NCBI GenBank assembly: GCA_037178855.1
Contig: JASJZC010000002.1
Span: 6,026,501 to 6,090,500 of the forward strand
Direction of reading: 5' to 3'
Length of the DNA stretch: 64,000 nt
Source of the DNA: Oscheius sp. JU75
Lineage: Eukaryota; Nematoda; Chromadorea; Rhabditida; Rhabditidae
Part shown: piece after piece, positions 35,801 to 45,841 of the stretch
Numbering within the stretch: the stretch's first letter is position 1
How the letters are laid out: every line of letters begins with the position of its first letter
Position numbers and translations under genes: made by a program
Notes under the pieces: model-generated
The model's input: only the letters and a program-made list of their open reading frames with translations
Databases searched by the model: none
What the model was told of the DNA's origin: nothing

Positions 35801-38308
35801 GGTTCGAGTACAATTTGTTGTGAACCGTGTCCAGAGAAACTGTCACTACGCGATGGGAAAGTCATCCGTCAGGTCGTCTTCCCCCGAGGGCGGACCAAAC
35901 TTTAGGATTTCTCTTTCTATCTGTACTTTTAAAGAACTCCCCCTTCCGGTGAACGTACTTTCTCCAAGTGACCTTTCTTTTGCACAAAGAAGGACAGACG
36001 TTCTGCATTTCCGAAAGATTTCGGAAAACTGAACACGCTTCCACGTGTGCATCGTCAAGGAAGACATACCGATTTCTTTAATTCGTCCTTTTGAAACAGT
36101 TGCGCATCTCAATGTCTCACTTTTTGTTCCACCTTGTCAACGAATATGTTGTTCCAATTTCTTTCGCAGTTTTACAGTTTTTGGAAAAATGTGGAACAGG
36201 TAAATATTTTGTTGAGAGAATAGGCCTAAACCAATAAACTGTCCAAGCCCTCATTTAGCATTTCTTCGGAATTTCTCTAACTTAATCATGCGTATCTATA
36301 ATTGCCCCCACAGTAGCCTTAAACAATTATAACGCACATTCATCGATTTATTGATGCAAGTTATTCGACATTCCTCTTAAAACCATTTTCAGTTCCGCAA
36401 AATGTTGAACAAGGAGCTCTCGCACTTTGCCGAGTCCAGCAAGTCCGGCACACAAGTCTCTAAATTCCTCATCAATACCTACATGGACAAGGATGACGAC
36501 GATCCGAGCGTGGAGGTAGCTGTTCCAGGGGAGGTTCGTTCAGTTTTGTTTATTGGTTGTCTCTCGACCGGTTTGCGAACCCTTTGAGAGTACGGTACGT
36601 CGCGTGGTTCTCGTCGCGGGAACGGATAGCACTTCCGGGCAATCCTTTGAAGATTACCGCCCTATTTTCCTATTTTCTAGGGCCCTTCGACGTCGACTCC
36701 ACAGCTTCCGATGGGTCTACTGAAAAAGGCACAGACGGCTGCCATGAACAGGATTAGTGGCGTGCGCAAGCTCCGTGCACATTCCCATGAAGGACATCTA
36801 CCGGAGTATGGAGTCAACACCGCCAAGGAAATTGCTGTGTACATGCAGAGGGTATTCTTTTTTGTTTTATGCTAACTGTCGACTGTTTGCAGATAAACGA
36901 CTGGGGTCCAGACGTGTTCAAAATTGATGAGTTGTCCAACCGCCATGCCCTGACTGTTGTGACTTATAGTCTTTTCAAGGAACGCGGTCTGATCAAGTCT
37001 TTTGAAATCCCCGCGCCTATTCTTGTCACCTATCTTCTCAACCTGGAACACCATTATCGTGGCAATCCCTACCACAACCAAATTCACGCTGCCGATGTTG
37101 CTCAATCTATGCATGTTTTGCTCACTTCTCCTGTGCTCAGTGTAGGTTTATAAAAGTTATTTATGATTTCGCTCCACCTAAATTTCGAAACTGAACAGTC
37201 ATTTGCAGGATGTCTTTTCTGATCTGGAAATAATGGCTGCTATCTTTGCGGGTGCAATCCACGATGTTGATCATCCTGGCTTTACTAACCAATACCTCAT
37301 CAATTCTAGTGAGTGCTTCCCAGTTTTGCAGCATTCATTAACTTTAGATAACGAACTCGCGATAATGTACAACGACGAGTCGGTCCTAGAACAGCACCAT
37401 TTGGCTGTAGCCTTCAAGCTGTTGCAAGATTCGAACTGTGACTTCTTGGTCGGCTTGAGCCGTAAGAAGCGTCTGCAATTCCGCAAGATCGTCATTGACA
37501 TGGTCAGTTTGCAGGCGGAAGCCATCTATCATCGGCACGACTCGTTCTTTGTGCGTCGCGCGCACGAATTATTGCACGAAAGGGGGGCGAAAACCGCCGG
37601 AAGCAAAAGCACTCACAAAGTGTGAAATACGGGGGGCTGTTCATAAGACAACATTGTTTTTGTGTCTGTTGGAAGACGAAAACAGGGATGGAAACTGTTT
37701 CTCACTATATCTCTATCAGGTCCTGGCCACTGACATGTCTAAACACATGAATCTCCTTGCCGACTTGAAAACTATGGTGGAAGCAAAGAAGGTCGCTGGC
37801 AACAATGTTATCGTTTTGGAGAAGTATAACGACAAAATACAGGTACCTTCAAAGAGATGGATTGAAAAAGAGTATAAATCTAAGGTCCTGCAATCAATGA
37901 TTCATTTGGCTGATCTTTCCAATCCGACCAAACCGATTGATTTATACAAACAGTGGAACAACAGAATTTTGCACGAGTACTGGACGCAGGGAGACAAAGA
38001 GAAAGAGCTTGGACTGGAAGTTTCTCCAATGTGTGATCGAGGAAATGTCACCATTGAGAAGTCCCAGGTTAGTTGATTCATTCCGGATTTTAGAATCATA
38101 CAATTTATATATATACAAAATAAATTCGTTCCAGGTCGGCTTTATCGACTACATTGTTCATCCGCTCTATGAGACCTGGGCCGATTTGGTCTATCCCGAT
38201 GCTCAGAACATTTTGGATCAATTGGAGGAGAATCGTGAGTGGTATCAGTCGAGGATTCCCGACGAGCCAGAGTCGGCACGAGGCGACCAACATGCGTCTG
38301 CAGTATGA
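29831..38308 (+). CDS. pde-4: cAMP-specific 3',5'-cyclic phosphodiesterase, PDE4 family
   Basis: Exons: 29831-30138, 34031-34124, 34587-34689, 35538-35614, 36393-36533, 36681-36851, 36893-37141, 37209-37308, 37348-37502, 37720-37842, 37885-38067 and 38135-38308; about 625 aa. It hydrolyses cAMP. Seen: a Gly/Ala-rich start, [10 protein letters not shown] opening UCR1, [21 protein letters not shown]2 with [20 protein letters not shown], then the catalytic domain with [61 protein letters not shown] and [20 protein letters not shown]. These include the metal-binding histidines and aspartates and the purine-clamp glutamine. The intron after 34124 would start GC (CCG|GCAAGT); a GT donor 6 bases earlier also keeps phase. 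The intron 37309-37347 is 39 nt. Other 5' exons lie in the large intron (separate entries). The first exon must be long-form specific. Confidence 0.93.
32375..32507 (+). CDS. pde-4: alternative 5' coding exons of PDE4
   Basis: Two small exons, 32375-32406 and 32454-32507, are separated by a 47-nt intron. They read [20 protein letters not shown] then FIVRSQSI and end with two codon bases. Joined to 34031 they give ...[18 protein letters not shown] in frame, a natural alternative N-terminus ahead of UCR1. Alternative promoters are the rule in PDE4 genes. The RRKPSS stretch is a basic-Ser motif of the kind kinases phosphorylate, but that is only a suggestion. Confidence 0.6.
33297..33983 (+). 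other. two further candidate PDE4 first exons
   Basis: 33297-33364 ([20 protein letters not shown]..., donor CAG|GTCCTT) and 33937-33983 ([15 protein letters not shown]..., donor CAG|GTCCCT) both end in a phase that joins correctly to the UCR1 exon at 34031. Each alone is weak, since one in three random frames would fit and the donors are poor. I list them because they share position, phase and donor type. Confidence 0.3.
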
Positions 38309-38801
38309 GGAAGATTTCGACCTAACTGCTTGCGGGTCCTTCATTCAGGGGGCCGAAATTGCCTTTCAAAAAAAACCCAGACAAACCGTATTTAGGTGCT
38401 TTTATACTGTCTATTTTGCACTTTACCACCTCTCTTTCTCCCCTTCCCTTTACAGAATTTGGCTTTAATGTTTCCGATTTAACACTTTTCTTGCTCTTGC
38501 CATGGCGCCAGTACCTGTGATGACACGCACTCTTTGCATAATTATAAGCTTTAAACTATATTCTGGATTTATATAAAGATTTTTATATAGTACTCGTCTT
38601 CCTCTACACCCGTACCAACTTGATGGCGGTATTCTCGCACTAACAAGGTATTCGACAAAGTTCGTGGTCTTTTTTTTTTGACTGTAAAGAGCTGGAAAAT
38701 CAGCAAATACTGGCAGGTAATGTATCGGTTGTATAAAATTTTGTATAACTAGCCGCTGATAAAAGGGCAACAACTTAATTATACTAGGCCTTTGTAGAAG
38801 T
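38309..38801. other. convergent 3' spacer
   Basis: The 3' flank of PDE4 faces the 3' end of a minus-strand gene. No canonical AATAAA is seen on the plus strand soon after the PDE4 stop. Confidence 0.4.
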
Positions 38802-39175
38802 TTATTCTGCGCTGAGAATGATCGATTTCATTCTTGGCCGTTGTGTCCAAGCATAATACCAAAAAATCAAAGCCCCAACGACGGCAGCTACTGAGACTGC
38901 AACACAGACGATGAAGAGATACTTGAAGACGACTGGGCCTCGTTTCTTGAACTGAGCCGAGTTTTTCTTTTTTTGAACCTTTTGGATTTCCTATTTTTCC
39001 TCTTGCTGCTCTTCCCACTCTTCTTCTCACTATGGTCAGCAGGCTTGGTCTTACTACTAGCCTTGTTCACTTCAGACTCCTTTTCCACCCTAGACGTACT
39101 ACCTTTGTCTTTTTTGTAAGACTTTTCCAGCTCGTTCTTTTCGTCTTGGTCGTCTTTACCCTCCAGTGGCTTGTC
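38802..39175 (-). CDS. Lys/Glu-rich protein with a C-terminal membrane segment (3' end only)
   Basis: I do not recognise this gene. After an acceptor at 39176 a highly charged frame runs DKPLEGKDDQDEKNELEKSY... On the left, another frame encodes QFKKRGPVVFKYLFIVCVAV followed by SVAAVVGALIFWYYAW and ends RPRMKSIILSAE, a clear single membrane helix with basic flank. The two are joined by an intron that must end at AAAAATAG near 39000; the donor is unsettled (GAA|GTGAAC keeps phase with the helix, the neater 40-nt GTGAGA intron does not). The TAA stop overlaps an AATAAA. Upstream exons are not found. The alternative frame without a helix ends at 38888. Confidence 0.35.
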
Positions 39176-42100
39176 CTAAAGTGGCAGTACTCTTCTAATG
39201 TGCTTGCACAACAAACCTTAGTATTATTCTAGTGTCCGGCATTGTTGAAACTATAGGTCACGTTAACTTTTCAGCTTTTGTAGGAACTTTATAACGTAAC
39301 AAATCTTAACATAAACTCTTTTTGTACATTTCAAAAAAAATTTCTATGCCTCTGCTTTTGCAATTATGCTAACTATTGCGATTCCAAGAAGCAACTCTAG
39401 AACTTCGCTTCACCTCTTTTTTCTACATGAAATCAGACTCACTTTCAATGTATTATGTTTCTAGAAACCACTCAATTTGAACTTACTTGTTTCTTTATGC
39501 ATATCAAAAAAAATGAACCTTAATTAGCCTGGAAGCACCCTCTACCAACGAATCTCTCTTGATGTTTCAAAGAGCTACAAGATCAAACTCTGATTGCAGC
39601 AAAGATCCGATTGAAAATTTTGATTCGGCTCCGGCGCCCCAAAACAATCGTCGATGGCTAGCCAGACTCTCCTCCCGCGCGTACTATTTTCCTCCACGGC
39701 GCCAGCGAGTCAACACGGTCAAATCACTAGCTCTTACTGAGAGAGTACTGTTCGGCTGCAAAGAGGCGTCAATCATCAAGGAATTCTTGAGTACCGCGTG
39801 AGAGCCAAAAGGCATGAGACTGGCGTCATCACCGCGAGGGAGTGGCAGAGCGGGAGCCTGAGAAACTATTTGCAGTCTACTCAGACAAGGCGCCGGTTCG
39901 ACAGCCTTCGTGAGCAAAAATAGGCTCAGCAGGGCACTATAGCATCACGGTCCTATCGTGGTCGAAAACTGTATTTGTTGGCTCTGCCAATAAGCAACAC
40001 AGTGTGATGCATGCAGTGTTTTCAGGAAGGTGGGAGAAGGCATTCGAGAACCATGTATCATTGTTTTTCAGTAATAGGACAAGTAAATGGTAAACAGTTA
40101 TGACGACAAGAATCTCCGAAATCGACAGCCGGTAGACATTTGTGAAAAATGCGAAATAAACAGTGGGTGCAGTATCTTTCGAAATGTATTAGGTTATTCA
40201 TCTGCTTAATCTATTTTAAATGTTTCTGAACCCAGAGACTCAAAACAATATCAATCACAACTTGAACAATCTTATGAAACATACTAGACTGGGTTTGTCA
40301 AATTTTTTCTGACTTGTTGAGTCCTGTTAACTTGCTTAGTTCTCCAATGAATGACCATTTAAATAATCTGTCTTTCGCCTGTGCTGTTGTCTCCTTACAG
40401 AGGTCGGTTGTTGCTACCTTTTCCAAACTTGGTCCCGCTATGCACATTTGCCATTCTTCTTTTCCTACCATATAGCCTAGAGCAATTTAATTGTGGTAGC
40501 CTAACTGTTTTGAGCTGGTGGGATTCTACTCAAGCTAGTGGCTTGTACAGCAGTAATTTCTCTTTCTGATCAGAAAGTAAATGAAGAGTCGTAAGAATGA
40601 ACCACTCAGCCCAAAGTCTTGAATACGTCTCTAATGTCCCTGCTCTTTTTTAAATTCCATATATTCGACCAGATCTGTTTATTCCCCAGCACATGAAGAC
40701 CATTCATCAGGTAAATTGCGGAAAAATGAAATCAGTCGCAAACATTCACAGAAAACATTAGTTCGCGAAAGCTCAGTATGCTTGATTATGGCTGTCTGTC
40801 CCTCCTAACTCACGTGCAAAATTGAACACGTATTCTTGCCTACTTGTTGATTCTTCCCCAAGGTTTAGTTGCAGCGAGACTCCCCCTTTGCAGGATGCAC
40901 GTAGAGTTTCTCACCCCTGAAATTGATTGGATCTTGTTGACGGACCTCAAGTACAGTCTCTCGGATCAACATGTTTACAGCGCTGTTTGCGCAGACCCTG
41001 AGGACTGTTTTTGTGCAGCTCCTGTCGCACAGATTAATTGCAGATTGTTTGGTGAGAAGAAAATGTTGACTTTTCCCCTGAGACTCTGTACTCTCTCTGC
41101 TAAGCCCATTCAGTTTAGTTTTTGCCTACATTTTGCAGATTAAGAATGTCCGACTCTTTATTGTTGCTTGAAAACTGGTGGTCCATAGAAAATAGGAGAC
41201 TCTTGAGAGTTCTGACCTGTGTCTAGGACTTGTTTTCTCCCAATCAGCCCAATCCCGCATCAGGGTTCATTACATTAGCTTACCCCCTACATGTGCATCA
41301 CGTACTCTCACAAACAATCCAGTTCGTGTTATTGTCAAATTGCACTTATGCCACCTCTGCTCTCCTGTATTTTGACCTTTGCGATGTTTGAAAATGTTTA
41401 GTGTCTATAACTGTCAGATGTAAAAATGAGGGAATGCGGAGATTTCATGGTTGTTTTCAGTACTGTCAGGGAGAGCCCTGGCGCCAGATAAGGGTTTAGA
41501 CACGTGAGGAGTTGTTCCAGGCTGTTAGAGAAGCAGATTGTTTGAAGAGAGAAGACAGATAGTGGGATAGGAACTCCTGGAATGAAGCCAAAGAACAAAG
41601 GCTAGAAAAGAGCGTGTAGCTGAAGTGTGTGAGAGCATAAGCTGAGCTACTATCAAGGTAAAAGATAAAGATAACGTTTGACCCGTAATCAGAGGCAGAG
41701 CGAGCTCAATTGCATGCAGGTACAACCTGAATGGCCAGGTCGAGTAGGCTTACGTTCTAAGCTGGGCAGGATACTTGACTTCAAGAACGCCTTATCTTCA
41801 TAGCAAGCTAATACAAATTTACCGACCTCCGTGAGAGGATGGAAGCCTTCGTTGAGCCGAAGCGGGGTTTGAACTTGGGACCCTTCAGTACCGTATCAAG
41901 CCGAGACTAAGATTCGTAGAACCATTATATTAATTGCTAGGGTTCACCAGCTATTCCAGTTGTCCTAATATAAATAAAAACTTCGAAGGCACCTAAGGTA
42001 GTCTTGGCGCCGAGATGGTACGGATGAAACGTTGGGCACCCGAATCACAGTAGTAGTAAAATGTTGTCTTGTACCGACCAAACCCTATGTTGGTCCCCCG

Positions 42101-44015
42101 TTTCCATCCAAAACCATACTTGACTACTATGCTTGACTATCCTCGTGATACTCTCTCTCCCTCCCGATCAGCATAATACCAGTCGGCGTTCTCCCACCAA
42201 ACAGAGAGATGCCAAAAATAGCTCACGTCACCTCCCGAAATACAATCCCTAACCAGTTTCTGGCAGTTTCCCACCCGTTGTCCAAGACGACCTTTGAAGT
42301 TCTACGAAGATCGTCGATTAGAGACCCCCAAATATTATTGATGCTTATGATTCCCACGTGTAATAGGGGTTAGTATGGTGGTGGCTTGGCCAAGAGCTCA
42401 CAGCGGAAGCGCAGTTCCGTTCAAGCCAAACAGTCATTTCCGTTTACTCAGGCTGCCAACTGTTGGCAGGCTGCCAAAATTTCTTCTTCAGAGAGTTTTC
42501 ATCAAAAAGCGGTGTAATGCGTTCTCTGACGACGTTGGCAGTTGGCCAGTCCGGGAAAAAAGAGGCTATCAGCTGCCCTCCGGGAAGCAACTTTTTGATC
42601 ATGTGGTGAAGGACGTATCTTCTTATCGCAGACTGGACAAACAATCCGCGACAGATACCGGCATGGCGCCGGCGGTGTGAGGTTCCCCCGATTTGGAGAC
42701 TGGGAGACAGTGGAGAGATACCAACTACAAAACACTGCTGTAGGCTGTTTTGACGCAGCTGACCACCACATATTTCAAAATGGAGAGTCAGAAAACAGTC
42801 ATCTATTTTTGTGTCTCTGTGTCCATCCGGTACCAAAACCCTGATAGTTGCAGAACATTTCATCACAGTAATCAGGCTTAAATTTTGTCATCGCCTTAGA
42901 GACAGTACTGGCTTCTCCCCAGACTGCAAATGCCGATAATAAGTACGAAACAAGGCTGGGCACACCTCTCGAGACGACTCTGCTGCTAATATATACTGGA
43001 AGGAAGGAAATGTAGATTATCGATCACCCAGACCGTTTACCTCGGTTCAATCTATAAAAGTCCATGTCTGGAACACCACTTTTTGGCCCCTTATGCCTCT
43101 ACCAAATAAAAGGTCAAAACATTCTGTGTCAGCCAGCCGATGTTTACATGGAAGAGAGCAGTACGTGTTGTTTTCTGCACTTTTGATATTAGTGGGTCTG
43201 AAAGCAAATATTCTATTTGTCTACTGGATGAATGTCTGACTGACCGCACTTTCTGACTGGGAGGCATTCCCGAAAATCAAAGACAGAAAGACACTACCGA
43301 TTACCACAATATGTTAACCGTATCAACCTGTTTTTGGACACAGACGTCATTTCAGAACTCTCTTCCTAACACAATTTCTCTCAACAGAGGCAGAGTGTGG
43401 GGAGCAATATCGCCATTTGGCTTCGATTCTGAATCAACTGACGTGAATGGAATGACGGGCGTAATTACAGACACAATTCTATTCCTGGTAGCGGGAAAAC
43501 GGAAAGAAGGACGATCTTTAAAGGGAGAAAGAATGGGGAGAGACATCAGTCAAAGACTATATCAATCACAGCGTATCATTTACGAAAGACTGTTGGTACC
43601 GAAAATCTAAAGGGTAGCCAATTGGAATTGAAGTGTTTGTCCGAAACTCTCTTTCTCTCTATCTCCCTATCACTGTCTATGGAACCTCTGAACCAAAGCA
43701 ACTCTTCCTGGATCTTTAGCTTTCACCTGCTGTTCCTTCCCCCACTCGCCCCCACGTGACTCTCGATTGACAGAGTGTTCGCGATCGAGAGAAGCATCAA
43801 TTCCCGAAAATCAAAACATGGTCTCTTCTTGTTGTTATTCTAAGACTGTCTGCCAGAGATCAAAACAGGTAGAAGATGAAAATATAGTTCATTGACACAC
43901 ACGCGTTGACAAAAGCCATAGTACTACCAGTAGCGAAATACAAACTTTGTGGCGATACCCGTAAAGATGTAGCCGTTTGCTTGTGATATATGTACATGAG
44001 ATATGATTATGGAGC
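39176..44015. other. 4.8 kb without a confident gene
   Basis: Weak candidates only. 39562-39801 (+) is a polar 80-codon frame in GC-richer DNA. 40895-41051 (+) starts right after an acceptor (TTTGCAGG ATG), reads MHVEFLTPEIDWILLTDLKY..., has a GTGAGA donor, and would end two codons into the next exon. 42444-42866 (-) includes a Cys-x2-Cys (CPVC) stretch in one frame. None shows family similarity. Much of the rest is AT-rich. Confidence 0.35.
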
Positions 44016-44863
44016 TTAGCGATCCAGGACGAGGGTCCGGCACGAGGCTGAGAGCTCATCCTGCTCCTCTTCGTCATCGTCTGTGGCGTCAAAAGATTCC
44101 CATTTCTTGGCAATTGACAGGATTTTGAAGGTGCTCTGACTGCTGGACAAAGGTTCTGTAGCTGCCTTCTCCTTCTTTAGGGACAGACGTCGAGGGGCAG
44201 GCTCCGAGGCCGTTCGCGGAGATGGACCCGTTCCTGCAAAAAAAGCCTTTTAGAGGGCGCTTGGAACAAAATTAAGGCTTCCAAATGAGTCTGCGAGACC
44301 AGTGCCTCTAATGAAATAGTCAATATACGAACCTTCTTCGAGCTGGATCCTCTTGGAGCTCCTCAAAACGCTACGTCGCATCGCTCCATAGCCGTTCTGT
44401 GTGGCACAACTGTTAGGAAAGTCCTTGGAGGTGCTGACAGTCGTTTTTGGATCTTTATTGTGATTCTCGTCAATCTCCTCCGTTGAACTCGAACGATTCT
44501 TTGAGGGCCAGACAAAATATTTGGGACTAGAATTGACCTCGATAACCTGGAACAGCTGATATTAGCGGGACCGTTTCGGATAAAATCTCACCTGGAAGCG
44601 GAAATCGCGCTTCGGGCGATTCTGATTGAACTCATAAACGTTCGTAGGATTGTTGTTAATACAGACTTCCATCATTGTGCGCTGCAAGAATTGTGGTTTG
44701 AGGAGTGTAAGAGAGGGTGAAAGGGAGCAAAGAGAGGGAGTCGGGCAAATAGAAAGTCGAGTATGATTACTGCTAATTGTTGCGTTCAATAAGACAAAGT
44801 GATAATGGAGTGAGTGAGAACTATGAAATTGAAACAGACTGATAAGGCAAAAGGAACCTTCAT
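44016..44863 (-). CDS. uncharacterised 175-aa protein with acidic C-terminus
   Basis: Four exons join in phase: 44863-44858 (six bases, Met-Lys), 44681-44592, 44546-44333 and 44233-44016. The start has a textbook context, GCCGCCATGA. The protein reads MKRTMMEVCINNNPTNVYEF, then RPKRDFRFQVIEVNSSPKYF, a Ser/Thr-rich middle, a basic RRSVLRSSKR patch, a Pro/Ala/Arg/Ser stretch and a C-terminal WESFDATDDDEEEQDELSAS. No signal peptide or membrane segment is present, so it is probably nuclear or cytoplasmic. I recognise no family. The consistent phases and strong splice sites make it a believable gene; the six-base first coding exon is the least certain part. Confidence 0.6.
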
Positions 44864-45804
44864 GGCGGCTGGCCTGACCCCGAAGTGCGATGGTCAGGAG
44901 GCGGGGCCCGGGGGTAGACCGACGAGAGAGAGGGAGGGCGGAGTCCCATGTGATAGACACAAACAATACGGAAGAGATAGAAGAACGGCAAAAAAAGAGG
45001 GATAGTGCCATGGACACGTCGCTTGGGATGAAAGACACAGGAAGATAAAACTACGGCGCCAAGGGCCACGTCACGCCCTCTGTTCTCATGGCTTAAGAAG
45101 CCCGTTTTTCTAGGAAATTAGGATTTTTTTGTTTTTCAGGAGCGAGTCTTAACAAGCTTACTATCAAGTCTGAGTCAGTGAGAACAGGATAGAAGTTTCT
45201 ACATTTCGATACGGCTGACTCTAAATAGAAACACTGGCCTTTTAGGGAGAGGGAGGGAGGAAATTGGCTGCCAACTAACAACATCTGGTTGAGGAAACGT
45301 ATAGTCAAAGAATGGCCTAGAATCTGGTAAAAGAGGAGAGACGAAAAGACAGAGAGACAAAGAGACAGAAGTTCGAGAGAGACAGAGACTCTGGTCTGTT
45401 TGGATTAATTGTCAGACGTCATAAGGGATACCCATTACACTTCCCCTTTGACCTCCCAGCTATCAACAGCTCTTTGGCCGTGATGAAAAACTGGATTAGA
45501 AGGGACGAAATTTCATCGACGGGGAGTTGTGAGTAAGAATGCCGCAAATTCCAGGCGTTCTTATCGAGAAATTAATCCTCCTCTCTGTGATTCCCCCTAC
45601 TGAAACAGTCTTACAGCGTTATCCAGTTTCTGAACGGGTCTAACAATGATGAAAAATGCAGAACGAGTAGCAGGAAGGGGAAAAAATAGAAGATAACTGG
45701 TGACCGATACTGTCAACAGGGCCAACTCCCTTAAAAGATCTGAGATCAGTCTTTGACAAAGAGACCGTGACGAGGAAGAGGGAAAGACTCCTCTTTTATA
45801 GAAA

Positions 45805-45841
45805 ACACCGGAAGGAGACCGGGAGATAGTCCTTCCGGTGT
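45805..45841. repeat. stem-loop with 12-bp perfect arms
   Basis: ACACCGGAAGGA and TCCTTCCGGTGT pair perfectly around a 13-nt loop. No terminator-like T-run or gene is tied to it. Confidence 0.75.

Noticed and set aside
41831-41900. tRNA-like B-box (GGGTTTGAACTTGGGACC)
   Set aside because: No T-stem, acceptor stem or A-box can be folded around it on either strand, so it is not called as a tRNA; it could at most be a decayed tRNA-derived repeat.
42420-42866. Possible zinc-finger-like CPVCDKK stretch on the min-strand frames
   Set aside because: Only one Cys-x2-Cys pair is present with no second metal-binding pair nearby, and two overlapping frames compete.
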